A stretch of DNA of 64,000 bases. It comes from Schistocerca nitens (taxonomy: Eukaryota > Arthropoda > Insecta > Orthoptera > Acrididae). The stretch covers positions 124,161,521-124,225,520 of the forward strand of contig NC_064621.1 of the NCBI RefSeq assembly GCF_023898315.1, given 5' to 3'. The notes below the pieces were generated by a model. The model worked only from the letters and a program-made list of their open reading frames with translations, ran no database searches and was not told the origin of the DNA. Of the stretch, positions 1 through 11,001 are shown piece after piece. The translations under genes and the position numbers were made by a program. Position 1 is the stretch's first letter, and every line of letters begins with the position of its first letter.

Positions 1-660
1 ACAACAATGCACAGAAATGAAAGAACAGTTAAAAATTACAAGCAGACTCTAATCTTGAACTGATTACTGGTTTCCACATGTGATACATGCTTGTATGCTG
101 TTCCTCCAACATTTTTAGGCCTCAACTGACTATATAAAGATGGCATATGAACATACTGTTATTTCTGAAACTATGTAATGGTTTGAAAAACTGCTGCATT
201 AGATTTTACGATTGGACTGAGTTACATGTTAGAATAATGACCCATTATATAAAATGAACAGTTAGCAATGTACAAAAGCTTGCAGAATGTACTAAAGCTT
301 GCAGAACTATTTTGTGTGTCTGCACTATGAATTACTTGTGTACGAGTATGGCAGAAATATTTAGACTTACTATAATTTATGTTAATTTCAGAAAATTCTC
401 AATCAGTAGCTTAATTAATTAATTAAAATTAATTAATTCATTAAGAGTGTCATTCACTACATAAAAATTAAGGAAACAGAAGTTGAGCAGCAGGATCTGG
501 AATCTAATTAGTACAATGGGAAAATTTGCAATGGAAAGTGTACGTCTTTCCGAACTTTAAATTTTACTCAAAATGTGTTGTTCCGTACTGGAGTAATGAG
601 TTCAATTATTAATTTGTAACTTTTAAATTAGGCATTCTACTTAATATCAGCTTCATTCGT
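1..660. other. AT-rich DNA without recognisable genes
   Basis: No convincing coding region or element is visible. A ttaa/attaatt-rich low-complexity run lies near 408-441. This is probably host intronic or intergenic DNA. Confidence 0.5.
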
Positions 661-765
661 GCATGATATTTCCACAAGATGACTTCTTATCTACATCATG
701 TGCTACCTGAAACTGCTCGTCAGGTGGAACAGTTCTAGTCCTTAACTCGTGAGGTGACTTTTCTA
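661..765 (-). mobile_element. Penelope-type terminal-repeat fragment with hammerhead-like remnant
   Basis: Read on the minus strand, this stretch matches the 3' flank of the PLE copy ending near 4962-5020: both share gtttcaggtagcac followed by a ...TGATG... box, then about 20 nt, then (in this copy) an intact GAAATATC. The GAAA core is at 669-672, while the CTGATGA core is mutated. A short orphan piece of a PLE terminal repeat is the simplest reading. Confidence 0.5.
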
Positions 766-1518
766 TAAGGTATACCCTGAGGTGGAGTCTCTGGGACCCC
801 TATGTTTAAACCAAGATTTAAGGCAAAACTCATATGAATTTTTTAAATTTATGCTATGTAACATTTATTTCCACAATTATTTAAGTGTTGTTTAACTGCT
901 TCTAGTTTATTTTGTTGCACTAAACAAAGCCTGCAGCATTTCACTATTTATCACACAAAAGCACATAATTTTCTGTGGTTATTTTAAATATTACACATAA
1001 ATAGACTGTTAGAGTACTGAATTTTACATTCTGAAAAATTATACAATCTCTGTAGCAAATAAATTTCCATATAGAACTAAATTCCAGGGTTTAAATTGGC
1101 ACATAAAGATTCCACCCAATAGCTACAAAAAGAAACTGTGTCAAATTCACATGGATTGCTGGGAACTACATTTTTCTTATTACCACACTGAACACATTCA
1201 ATTTTAACAGACACTTTAAGTATTTCATTGAAGAAACCAACAGGTCCCCATCACAACTTTCCTGAAGTTCATCCTCTGAATGATATTCTTGTTCGATAGC
1301 AGAACTGTGATCACTGGATAATGTAAAATCTTCGTCTTTTTCATTTATTTTTTGACCTATATCACTGGCAACTTTTTCCATAGACCAACTAAAATGTCAT
1401 CAAACTCAGGAAATTTATAACTGACACATTCATGTGAACACATTTTGAGCTATATGGAACCATACTGAAGAAAACATGTATGTAGTTCATGAGGCACTGT
1501 CTAGGAGACTCCAACACC
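766..1518. other. unassigned AT-rich sequence
   Basis: No domain or repeat family is recognised. An acidic 71-residue open frame on the minus strand (1166-1381) resembles nothing I can name and is not called as a gene. Confidence 0.4.
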
Positions 1519-1719
1519 ACCAGCCAGTGTGGCCGAGCAGTTCTAGGCGCTTCAGTCTGGAACCGCGTGACCGCTACAGTTGCAAGTTCGAATCCTGTCT
1601 CAGGCATGGGTGTGCGTGATGTCTTTAGGTTAGTTAGGTTTAAGTAGTTCTAAGTTGTAGGGGACTGATGACCTCAGATGTTAAGTCCCATAGTGCTCAG
1701 AGCCATTTGAACCATTTTA
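1519..1719 (+). mobile_element. tRNA-derived SINE with perfect 11-bp TSD
   Basis: The body starts with a Pol III A-box-like tggccgagcagt (about 1530-1541) and a B-box-like agttcgaatcc (1585-1595), followed by a tRNA-unrelated tail ending agccatttgaaccatttt. It is flanked by the identical 11-mer actccaacacc at 1508-1518 and 1720-1730. The family looks like a SINE that is very common in Schistocerca genomes (from memory). The perfect TSD indicates LINE-mobilised retroposition and limited decay. Confidence 0.9.
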
Positions 1720-1889
1720 ACTCCAACACCTATCAATAAAACATTTCAACAATAAACAAGGAAAGCGATAATGCAACTGAAAACAAACGATCATAAGCTT
1801 GGCCATTTAAGGAGGATAGGGGGAGTATAGAAGCATTCCACCACAACTGGCCTTGGAGAGCAAGTTCAAAAATTTGCGGTCTGAGGCAC

Positions 1890-3160
1890 CACACCTCGTG
1901 AGTTAAAGGCTAGTATTCATACCTGTGGCATTCCCCTACCATGGTTGGTTTCAGGCATTCCATCTGCAGTCCTCTCATACTAGAAGCTTCCATTGGCATT
2001 CGCGTTTTTGTCTAGTGCTCCAGACAGTGTGCTGGTGTTTTGTCTTCAGTCCAGTACACCTGTCCATATGCTGGCATTACATTTTCAGTCTGGTGTTTTT
2101 CTAGGTGTTACCTCTTTTATGGCCCATTCCACATGTCTACACTGTGCACTCTGTGGTGTTTTTGTAGAGCTCTGTTGCTACTGCTGCCTCCATTGTGTTT
2201 TCAGCAACTCAGGTGTAGAATCCCATGCTCTGCTGAGATGGTGCTCAGTGTCACAGTTCATAAGGTTTTTTTAACATTCTTACCTCCATAGGCTCTGTCC
2301 CAGTATCTTGATGTCTCTGTCAGAATCCTCATTTTATCATAGTTCATGGAAAGATTGAGTACCAGGCAATACTTAGCAAGAGCTGATTTAGTTGCCTGTC
2401 TTAGTCTGGTGTGCCTCTGATGTTGTTTGCATCTGATGTCCTCTGCCCTAGTAGTTTGGCCAGTGTATGACACCCCACATTAGCATTACTTATTATAAAT
2501 CCCTCATTTTCATATTCCTAGGTTATCTTTCACATTTTCCTGTAGTCCTCTTATATTGTTAGGTGAACAGAACATAAACATTTGATGTTATGCTTCCTGA
2601 GAATCCTGATGATTTTGGTAAAAATAGATCCTGCATGGGCAGATACACCAGTCTTCGCTTCATCTTGCAGTTCTTCTAGATCATATGGCAGAGTGGCTGG
2701 TCGAAGGGCCTTCTCAGTCTGATTCACTGTGTATCCATTCTTGCAAAACACTGATCATAGATGCCCTCTTTCTGCTGCTAATCTATCTGGGTCTGACAAG
2801 GTGTGCCCTGTGGACCAATATCTTCAGAACTCCATTCCTCTGTCCTGTGTAGTGACAACTGCTGGCTTGCAGAAATTAATCAATAGGTGGAAGTTTTCAA
2901 TACATACTGTGGCCTAACAACCCATATGTACTCCTTTTAACAAATACATCCAGAAATGGCAGCTGACCACACTTTCCCAGTTCCATGGTCAATTTAATAT
3001 TTGGGTATCATAGGTTAAGAAGTTCCAGAAACTCATCGATCCCCTTACTACCACTGGCTCAATTTACAAAGGTATCATCAACATATATGGTTTGTATTCA
3101 GTAGGGATCTAACATCATGGTGACTCCTAGAAATGTGCCCATTTAAAGTTTCATCAGTGC
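1890..3160 (-). mobile_element. Penelope-like retroelement copy A (3' half: RT C-terminus plus GIY-YIG)
   Basis: Read on the minus strand, the copy runs from an RT catalytic box YVDDTFV (3065-3085) through GQLPFLDVFVKR (about 2950) and a linker (RKNGY-type, about 2690-2750) to the GIY-YIG endonuclease region SYTGQTTR...RCKQHQRHTRL (2470-2400) and the C-terminal TSRYWDRA. These blocks in this order are diagnostic of Penelope-like elements, which encode an RT fused to a GIY-YIG nuclease. Stops and frameshifts break the frame. Its 5' end lies head-to-head with copy B near 3160-3225. Confidence 0.85.
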
Positions 3161-3224
3161 AATGGAGAAAACCAACACACTTCCACCAAATATGGCAGAA
3201 AAAATTAATGGGAGACCTGCATGG

Positions 3225-4577
3225 CACTCACCAGGACAAAGCATTGTATTCCAGTGGTTCTGGGAAGACAGAAGCATTGTAGTGTTGCCAGCAGACAAAG
3301 GTAATTCCACAGCTGGCTGATTATGATGAAAAAGTGCATCAACTTCTGCAAGACCATGAACACAGATTTTTGCAATGTGATTCTACAGACAAATTTGACG
3401 TGACACCAACATTCTCATAAAGGAAACTGGTATATGTGACAAGGTCATCAAACAACTACAGTCGAGAGTGCCAGTTCCACCTGGACTATTTGGGCTGCTG
3501 AAAATGAACAAAGAGGGTGTGCAGCTGCACCCAGTTGTCAGAAACATTGGTCAATCAATATACCCAACTGCCAAGTTCTTGAAGAAACTGCTGTTCCCTA
3601 TATGTGGGCAAGTGCATTCACCACATTTGCAACTCAGAAAGCTTCTTGCAATGTCTCCAGCAAAAACATATCATAGGATCTGATATAAGGGTCCATTTTG
3701 GTGTGGTACCCCAGCTCACCAGGCTGCTGCTGATTGCAGAAATATTTGCTGATGCTCTGTTGAACCTGTACAGGCATACACTCATCTCAACTTATTTTCA
3801 GCAAGGGAGCCAATATTAGGAGTAAACAGAAGGTGCAGCCATGGGCAATCTTTTGTCTCCAGTGGTTAACTATATGTTCAAGAAGAGATGTGATTGATAT
3901 GTTTGTGATGAGCACTCATGTAGGGAGAGGCTGAGTGAGTTTCTAGAACTTCTTAACTTATGCTACCCAAATATTGTTTTTTTTTTTTTTTAAAAAAAGG
4001 ATGGTCAGTTGCCATTTCTGGATGTACTTGTCAAAAGAAGAGCAGATAGGTCATTTGGCCACAGTGTGCATTGCAAACCTACATACAATGATTTATACAT
4101 GCAAGCCAGCAGCTGTCACCTCACATATCAGAAGAATCGAGTTCTGTAGACACTGATCCCCAGGGCACACACCTTGTCAGACCCAGATAGTTTGGCAGCA
4201 GAAAGAGAGTATCTACAATCAGTGTTCAGAAAGAATGGATACACAGCAAAACAGATTCAGGAGGGCCTTCAATCAGCCACTCTGTCACATGACCTGGAAG
4301 AACAGCAAGATGAAGCAAAGACTGTGGCATATCTGCCCTATGTGGGATCTATTTCTGCCAAAATCACCAGCAGTCTCAGGAACGTAACATCAATTGTGTG
4401 TCCTGTCCACCTACCAAAATAAGTGAACTAATGAGCAATGTGAAAGATGAGCTGGGACTACACAATTTTATAATATATTTTGCCAATGTGGCATTGGCCA
4501 CACAACTAGGACAGTGCATACCAGATGCAAACATCATCAGAGCAACCTCACTAATACAGGCAACCCATATCAAATAG
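3225..4577 (+). mobile_element. Penelope-like retroelement copy B (RT plus decayed GIY-YIG)
   Basis: The plus-strand translation starts with EDRSIVVLPADKGNST, the conserved start of the Penelope RT, then GLLKMNKEGVQLHPVV (3490-3535), MGNLLSPVV (about 3840), NGQLPFLDVLVKRR-type sequence around 4005-4045, HSVHCKPTYNDLYM (4060-4105), the RKNGYTAKQIQEGL linker (4230-4270) and QCGIGHTTR...RCKHHQ (4475-4540), a decayed GIY-YIG. Frameshifts separate the blocks and a T-run near 3977 interrupts the frame. From about 4150 it is homologous to the inverted copy A. Confidence 0.85.
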
Positions 4578-4910
4578 GACTCACAAGGGATATTGAATCA
4601 ATACAAAGAAGAGCAGCACAAATGACCACAGGTTTGTTTGAACCACGTAAGTGCATCATGAAAATTTTGCAAAAAATAAACTGACAGACACTTAAAACTA
4701 CATGAACCATCCTGTGAAAGTCTACTTACACAGTTCCAAGAGCTTACTTTAAGTGATGAATCTAGGAATACACAGTAGTCCCCTATTTTTTGATTTGACA
4801 CAGATTACAAAAACAATCTTAGACTAATTCCTGTGTGCACCCCAGTGGTGTTTAAGCTCTCATTCTCTCCGTGTTTCATGTGTGATGAAGGTCAAATAGA
4901 CCTAATAACT
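4578..4910 (+). mobile_element. short LINE 3' fragment
   Basis: The stretch starting gggatattgaatcaatac and running through the 'cctgtgaaagtctacttac' and 'gatgaatctaggaatacac' motifs resembles the 3' coding and UTR region of a common orthopteran LINE as I remember it. No ORF survives. Family assignment is tentative. Confidence 0.35.
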
Positions 4911-4961
4911 AGTATAATGAGAAATATCTTTTGCCATAGACTTCATATGGTTTTCAGAGTA

Positions 4962-5020
4962 TGGATATTCTTGCTAGATATCTCAACAATATGACTCACT
5001 GTCTTCATCAGGTGCTACCT
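4962..5020 (-). ncRNA. degenerate hammerhead ribozyme-like motif of a Penelope element
   Basis: On the minus strand a CTGATGA core (5005-5011) is followed by a short stem (gaca/tgtt) and a GAGA in place of GAAA (4981-4984), then tatc. The homologous orphan at 661-720 keeps GAAA but has lost CTGATGA, so the ancestor plausibly had both cores. PLE terminal repeats are known to carry hammerhead motifs. This copy is probably inactive. Confidence 0.45.
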
Positions 5021-5570
5021 GAAACTGTTCAAGTGGAAGGATCCAGTATTAATACCTAACATCCCCCCTCCTTAGTTGGTTCTCACCTTCCATCTGCAGT
5101 CCACTCCTAATAGCTGCATCCTTAGGCATTCCCTTTTCAGACCAGTATGCCAGGTTGCGTGGTGGCATTCTGTCTTTGATCTGGTGCAGTTCCAGGTGTT
5201 CTCTCTGTGGCCCTCTCCCTCTAGAAGTATCCTACCATGTTCTGTCTTTAGTCCAATGCACCTGGTGCTCTGACGGGTTTGTTCCTCATGTCCACACACT
5301 CAGTTCATCTTTTGTGGAGTGCTTCTGCTGCCTCCATTGTGTTTTCAGGTACTCCAGTGCAGGATCCCAGGCTCTATTGTGTTGGTGCCTGGAGTCTTGG
5401 TTCATGAGGTTTAATGTCTCCCTTGTAAACTCTCTTATAACACTATCCAAGTACCTGGAGGTCTGTGTCATAATCCTCATTTCATCATAGTTCATGGAAT
5501 AATTGAGTTGCAGACAGTGCTTGGCAAGGGGTAATTTAGTTGCCTGTTTGCAAGCAACACAGCCACAACA
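5021..5570 (-). mobile_element. Penelope-like retroelement copy C (GIY-YIG C-terminus and 3' UTR)
   Basis: The minus-strand frame around 5380-5560 encodes ATKLPLAKHCLQLNYSMNYDEMRIMTQTSRYLD, aligning with the GIY-YIG C-terminal region of copy A (SALAKYCLVLNLSMNYDKMRILTETSRYWD). The downstream 3' region (5021-5380) is homologous to 1930-2260. Upstream of about 5570 the similarity stops. It is a 5'-truncated copy in the same orientation as copy A. Confidence 0.8.
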
Positions 5571-5970
5571 TAGTGACTTGTAATGACTACAAAGATTTTC
5601 CAGAGGAATGAAATATGTGATTATTGATGTATGTCCATGATATTTTTTTCTTAAATGGATGTCTTGTTCTTTATTTTGACTATACAGTATTCCCATTTGT
5701 CTATACTGTGCATTTTTGTAAGACTTGCTTTGATGAAGACCTATAATAGCACTGAAATCTGTGGTTATAATGATCTTATTTGTAGTTCAAAACCCCTTGT
5801 ATAAATTCTACCACAAAACTAAACAGATTGTCAGTTAAATGGTATTTGATGTTATGTGGCACTGAGTGCCGCACACACCCACTGGCATAATTATCTTCAG
5901 CCTGGCTGCCACAGGGTTAACAACACTCATCAGAATCATGGTCATCCGATTAAGTAGTGGAGTTTGCAAT
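5571..5970. other. unassigned spacer
   Basis: No recognisable coding sequence. It includes a tgatgaag...gaaat string (about 5730-5760) that superficially resembles a hammerhead core but lacks a pairing stem. Confidence 0.35.
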
Positions 5971-5971
5971 G

Positions 5972-6075
5972 TTTTGAAACTTCCTGAAAGATTAAAATTA
6001 AATTTTAAACAGGGACTGAAATGTGAACCCTTTCACACATAATACCTTTACCAACTGAGCATCCAGGCATGCTAT
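5972..6075 (-). mobile_element. decayed tRNA-derived SINE fragment
   Basis: The sequence gaaacttcctgaaagatta, then a degenerate B-box region (tgtgaaccctttcacac) and 'accaactgagca' (a complemented A box), matches in outline an orthopteran SINE carrying a minus-oriented tRNA-like head. Mutations have removed much of the promoter. Confidence 0.5.
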
Positions 6076-7045
6076 GTGAACTCTGATTCTTGTGAATAGA
6101 ACCCCTTATCAGGAACAAAAAGTAGTGTATATTTATAAAACAGGTGTAACTGAAATACAGATAATTGTAAATAAAATGCAGAACAAAGTCTCTACTTGGT
6201 GGACTAAAATTTTGTGCATTATCTTAAAAAGATGCCATCACTAATTCAGTCATGTTCTGGTTCACCTTTTCAATGAAAGTTTAAATAAAGATGTGTAAGT
6301 AGAATACACCATGAGAAGAATAGAAATAAATGGAAATGAGATGTGTACCTTTTGAAGACGACATTCCACTTTTGGCCAGTAAATGGAATGCTGCACAAAG
6401 AATACTGGAAATCTTGCATGAAGTCATTGGAAAAATGAGTCTCAAAGTCTCACATGAAAAGACAAAATTATGGAACACAGACACCAAGTGGATATGGGAA
6501 GATTAAAAGGACAGTTCAATTCAAATACTTAAAAGAATGAATCCAACCAATGATTGGATAAAGAGGCAGTCAGAATCAGAAAATGAGACCTCACTTACAA
6601 ACCAATGCAGAACAGGCAGAAAAACCCAGTGATATCCTACAAGGCCAAAATCTGGCACTATCAGTAAGATACTAAGCCAGAAGGACCCCATTCTTTGGAG
6701 TGTCTTATTTAAATTTGTTTAGATTATCGGGAAATTTCTGGGGTTCCTGGAAGAGTACTAATGGACTTGGAAAAAAAGGAAAATACATGCTCTGCAAGTA
6801 CACCAAAAAGGCCATGAACACATTGTGGAAATGATGTTTGAAATGTTATGGACACCTTTTAAGAATGGAAGAAAACTGTCATAGCAAAACGATCTTCAAT
6901 TACATCATATCATTAAAGTCCACCTATTAAGTGGCTAGAAAATGTCAAAAGAGATGTACAAGAAGATAATGCAGCATTCGAGATAATCCAAAATGGAGAA
7001 AAACTCAGAAGCCAAGTCAACAGCATAAGATCATTTGAAGTGAAT
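6076..7045 (+). pseudogene. LINE ORF2 C-terminal remnant
   Basis: Broken plus-strand frames retain YGHLLRMEEN (about 6848-6880), KTIFNYIIS and a lysine-rich tail VRKKRIN (about 7080). These resemble the C-terminal region of non-LTR retrotransposon ORF2 proteins from a family that ends in an H-L-R-M motif. Upstream, KTKLWNTDTKW- and QNRQKNP-like strings fit the same protein. Many stops are present. I cannot place the clade. Confidence 0.5.
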
Positions 7046-7170
7046 TCACTAAAAATTATGTCCATGCATTACATTTCTGAGATGGTGAGAAAGAAAAGAA
7101 TAAACAGGAAGAGATGAAAAAGAAAGACCAAGAAGCATTAGATCATCCATTGTCTGTAGTTGGCCTAATT

Positions 7171-7227
7171 TGGAGGAGGAGGAGGAGGAGGAGGAGAAAG
7201 TGGTGGTGGTGGTGGTGGTGGTGGTGT
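7171..7227. repeat. compound (GGA)n-(GGT)n microsatellite
   Basis: A run of gga triplets is followed after gaaagt by a run of ggt triplets. The antisense Thr and Ser homopolymer translation is an artefact. Confidence 0.95.
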
Positions 7228-7262
7228 GTTTCCATTTGAATTGAAGTTTGTAAGTCAAGTCA

Positions 7263-7903
7263 GTGCTAAAACGTATTACCAACAAACTGGGAAACTCTCA
7301 AATAATCTGTGTAATTGTAATCCTAAGCAAAGTAGTAGAAAAAATTATTGCACCAAGATTAGAAAATTTTAATGTCGAAGAACTGTTAAGAGAAATCCAA
7401 CATGGTTTTAGAAAAATCTATTTAAAATCTGCCAAATGTGATGTAGTGGATACAATATTAATGAAATAAGATGAGAAAGAAAGGGTAGTTATGTTTGTTC
7501 CTAGATCTGTTATATGCATATCATGAGTTGCTATTTGATAAATTGGAAACTTAAAATTTGTGAAGAATAGCTAAAGTCTCTTGCAGTCATACTACAAGAC
7601 AGATGTCAGATAGCACAAATCTCACACAAAGTGGGTAACATTATTAAGAAGTTCAGCTCCAGTTCAACTATAGTAAAGTGTGTTGTGCCCCAAGGTTCAC
7701 TTGTGGGGCCTTCGTTGTTCATATTATATATTAAATAGCTACCTACAGTGCACAACAGCAAGGTACTTAACTATGCAGATCACACAACAGTTGTTAACTG
7801 GGAACACAATGGCAGCAGTGTGACACTAATTGTTCTGGTGTCTTACTTGGCTTGAAGAATTACTTCCAAAACAATTGCTTAAGCATAAACCTTAGTAAAA
7901 CAA
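7263..7903 (+). pseudogene. non-LTR reverse transcriptase fragment (Jockey/CR1-like)
   Basis: The translation gives SKVVEKIIAPRLENF...LREIQHGFRK (7325-7415), then after frameshifts GVPQG-like VVPQGSLVGPSLFILYI (about 7683-7735) and NYADHTTVV (about 7770-7795), which corresponds to the catalytic YADD with the last Asp changed to His. Family: RNA-directed DNA polymerase of a Jockey-superfamily LINE. It stops at about 7903, where a minus-strand LINE-C copy begins. Confidence 0.75.
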
Positions 7904-7905
7904 GT

Positions 7906-8680
7906 CTATATCTATGTCACCATCACAGCTCTGCAATTCACACACCAGTGCCTGACAGAGATTTCTTATAACCACCTTTGGACTATTTCTGTACTGTTCC
8001 ACCATCTTAATGTGTATGAGAAAAATCACAATTAAATTTTTCTGTGTGAGTTCTCTTTCTCCTTATGTAGTCTGAGAACAGTAAAATATTTTCACACACT
8101 GAAGAGAAAGCTGGTGAATGAAACTTCATAAAAAGATCTCACTGCAACAAAAAATGCCTTTGTTTTAATTATTGCTACCCCAACTTGCTTATCATATCTG
8201 TCATACTCTCCCCCCTATTTTGTGATAATACAAAACTAGCTGTCCTTCTTTGGACATATTTGATGTATTCTGTCAGTCCTATCTGATAAAGATCCCATAC
8301 TACAGAGCAATACTCTAGCAGAAGATGGACAGGTGCAGTGAAGGCAGTCTCTTTAGTAGACCTGTTGCATTTTCTAAGTATTCTACCAATAAAATGTAGT
8401 CTCTGGTTTGGTTTGCCTTCCCCACAACATTATCTATGTGATTATTCCAGTTTCAGTTGTCTGTAATTGTAATTCCATGGCATTTAGCTGAATTGACAGC
8501 CTTCATATTTGTGTGGTTTATCGTGTAACCAACCAAAATTTAACAGATTTCTTTTCATACTCATGTGGATGACTTCACATTTTTCCTTATTTACAGACAG
8601 TTGCCACTTTTTGTGCCATAGAGATATCATGTCTAAGTCATTTTGCAGTAGGTTTTGATCTTCTGGTGACTTTACTAGAC
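7906..8680 (-). mobile_element. LINE-C copy 1, 3' part
   Basis: The minus-strand sequence is homologous along its length to 11002-11800 (for example ttctcttt...gcaacaaaaaatgcctttg, 'atcccatactacagagcaatactctagcagaagatgg'). It encodes the LINE C-terminal region (LQNDLDMISLWHKKWQLSVNKEKCEVIHMSMKRN). It is a 5'-incomplete copy of the CR1-like LINE, cut at 8681 by a hAT terminus. Confidence 0.8.
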
Positions 8681-10100
8681 CAGTTGTTCTCAAACCTTTT
8701 TCCTCTGGGCCCCCATTCACAATAACAAAATAGTATAAGCTCCACTCTCCCCAGCCTTCTTTATTAATGAAACTAGTCATCTTTTTATATTTTCTTTACC
8801 TTATTCCCAGTTTTAACAAATTGAATCTAGGACTTTATGTAACAGAAATCAGAACTAGGTGAGTTATTATAACAAAAATACAGAACAAATTGCTTGTCTT
8901 TATCACATTTTCATTTTTTAAAAACTATGAAATTAACAGTATTTACAATTCAGAAAACAATGATTACAAGAGCATTAAAAATTTAAATTACAAAGCTCTG
9001 TTTGATGGTGAGGTAGCTTTTTGGAAGAAAGTTTCTCACGGCATGGCGTACTAACAGAAACAGTAACTCAAAAGTTTTTTGCTTAGAGTTAGCTTTGAAC
9101 ATTAGTTAGACTTCATAGCTGCCAAAGCTGAAAAGCCAGTCTTGCCCAAGTATGTTTTTGCAAAAGGAATCAGGATCTTCATTGCATTTTGGCTTAGCAT
9201 TGGGAATTCCTTGCTAACATGTATCCAAAACTCCAACAAAGTCACTTCATTAAACTCGCTCTGAAGCGAAGTATCACAAGTGAGACTGATAAATTGTTCT
9301 TGCTCTTATGTATTTGCACATGATAGCCCAGGAGCATTTTTAAATGGATTTTTAATCCAATTAAAATTTTCAAAATCATCACTGAAATAATTTTTGAAGT
9401 GAACATTTAGTGTTGTAAGATAATGGAAGAGGCAGGCTTTTATCTCAAGTGAAAGTATTGGATTACTTTTGCCCTATAACAGTGACACTAGAGTAGGGAC
9501 GTATCTAGCATGCCACTTCCCATTTGGTTTTGTCACAGCTTTAATTAATTTATGAATCCCTTTACTTTTTCACCCTAAGTTAGTACGGTAGCATGATTAC
9601 CTTGAAGTGAATTGTTAAGAGTATTAATTTCCTCAAAAAGTCAGTAAAGTAAATCATTTTAAATAGAAAATATCCATTGCTTATGTAGCCTGCTGGAGAG
9701 TGACTTTTCTCTTTTAAGAAACAGGATACCTCAGTCCTCAACTCAGACACTCTTTCTAGTTCTTTACTCCTTGAAAACCATGAAGCATCACTGGAAACAG
9801 TAATTCTGTGCCTTCAACAGCCATCTCCCCACATGTCACCTTAAAAATTTTTGAATGTATTGATTTTCCATTGGTAATGTTAACTCTTTCTATAACCACT
9901 TGCAGTGCTTCATGAAGGTGGCTAGAGCCTCAAATGTAGCATGCAGAGTGTCCATATTGCATCAGGAGCTACAACTTTAACTTCCACTTGTAGTCCACCA
10001 TGAATTACGTTCACTGAGTGAGCTCCATCTGTGTATAGTCTAATGCAGCTATTTCATGATACCCGTTTTCATCCAAAAAAGTATCTATCATATCAGAAAG
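8681..10100 (-). mobile_element. hAT transposon remnant (ZBED5-like transposase)
   Basis: The left end cagttgttctcaaacc is a typical hAT terminus (CAGnGGTTCTCAAAC). Minus-strand frames encode EFNEVTLLEFWIHVSKEFP, then NAMKILIPFAKTYLGKTGFS (about 9115-9215), the C-terminal hAT dimerisation region as found in ZBED5-like proteins, and upstream LKKEKSHFPAGYISNGYF (about 9660-9710) and GEMAVEGTELLF (about 9800-9840). Frameshifts and stops show it is dead. The other terminus is missing, apparently truncated near the SINE unit at 10163. Confidence 0.8.
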
Positions 10101-10162
10101 GCTTTGAGCTGAAGCTGTTCTCAGTACTGGCTCTCAGAAAAGCAATTCCTCTTGAATGTGTA

Positions 10163-10530
10163 TGAAGAATAGTAACTGTTCTGAAAGAACAGATACCAAT
10201 GATGACCATGCAGCTTCTCTAGAAAGAAATGATAATTAATCAAAACCCTCAGCTGCCAACAGGTGTTGTTGATATACCTCAATAGGGACAGATGAAAATG
10301 TGTGCCCCAACAGGGAATCAAACCCGGGATCTCCTGCTTACATGGCAGACGCTCTATTCACATGAGACCCACATTTCCAACTGTCCAAAACCTACATTCG
10401 TAATGTTCCTAAAGATATTTGCCCATTCACTCATTACTCATGCCAACTAAGGTGACAATTCCCATAAGAGTTGCGAAAAGTGTGCACATTTGCACAGAAG
10501 GTCAATGGTTGGGTAGCCTTTTTAACTATT
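10163..10530 (-). mobile_element. tRNA-derived SINE-like unit, tandem copy 1 (internally deleted)
   Basis: It belongs to the same family as 10531-10940 and the inverted pair at 42000-42716. It begins tgaagaatagtaactgtt and contains the minus-oriented tRNA-like head (gggatctcctgcttacatgg). About 80 bp following 'gacgctctatt' are missing relative to copy 2. Confidence 0.8.
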
Positions 10531-10940
10531 TGAAGAATAGTAACTATTCCGAAAGAACAGATACCAATGATGACCATGCAGCTACCATGCAGTTTCTCTA
10601 GAAAGAAATGATAGTTAATTGAAACCCCAGCTGCCAACAGGTGTTGTTTATATACCTGAATGGGGGCAGCTGAAAATGTGTGCCCTGACCTGGACTCGAA
10701 CCTGGGATCTCCTGCTTACATGGCAGATTCTCTATCCATCTGAGCCACTGAGGGCACAGAGAACAGTGTGACTGCAGGGACTTACTGCTTGAATGCTTCC
10801 CATGAGATCCACAATCCCAACTGTCCATAACCTACATTCGTAACGTTCCTAAAGGATATTTGCCCATTCACTCATTACTCATGCCAACTAAGGTGATGAT
10901 TCCTGTAAGCGTTCGGGCAAAGTGTGCCCATTCACACAGA
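10531..10940 (-). mobile_element. tRNA-derived SINE-like unit, tandem copy 2
   Basis: It follows copy 1 directly, starting again with tgaagaatagtaact. On the minus strand 10680-10760 folds as a tRNA-like head: A box tggctcagatgg, anticodon stem-loop around ctgccatgtaagcag, B box ggttcgagtcc. The anticodon loop suggests tRNA-Thr(UGU) ancestry (inference). It is not a functional tRNA gene because it lacks a proper acceptor stem and U33. Confidence 0.8.
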
Positions 10941-11001
10941 ATGTTTTACTCCTCAACAAAATGAGTACAAGTCATCAATGAGCATCTTTATGAATATCAG
11001 T

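Noticed and set aside
1166..1381. 71-residue acidic minus-strand frame (possible transposase N-terminus)
   Set aside because: Only compositional resemblance (Glu/Asp/Ser-rich); no motif, neighbours or codon evidence.
1889..1911. possible inverted repeat with 738-762 (cacctcrygagttaa)
   Set aside because: Short, imperfect and partly palindromic; could be two PLE terminal fragments or coincidence.
5718..5770. third hammerhead-like string (tgatgaag ... gaaat)
   Set aside because: No complementary stem between the boxes and no family relation to the two PLE-terminal copies.
10680..10760. tRNA gene candidate (also at 42070-42150 and 42500-42570)
   Set aside because: A and B boxes are present, but the units are repeated, lack a proper acceptor stem and sit inside SINE-like repeats.
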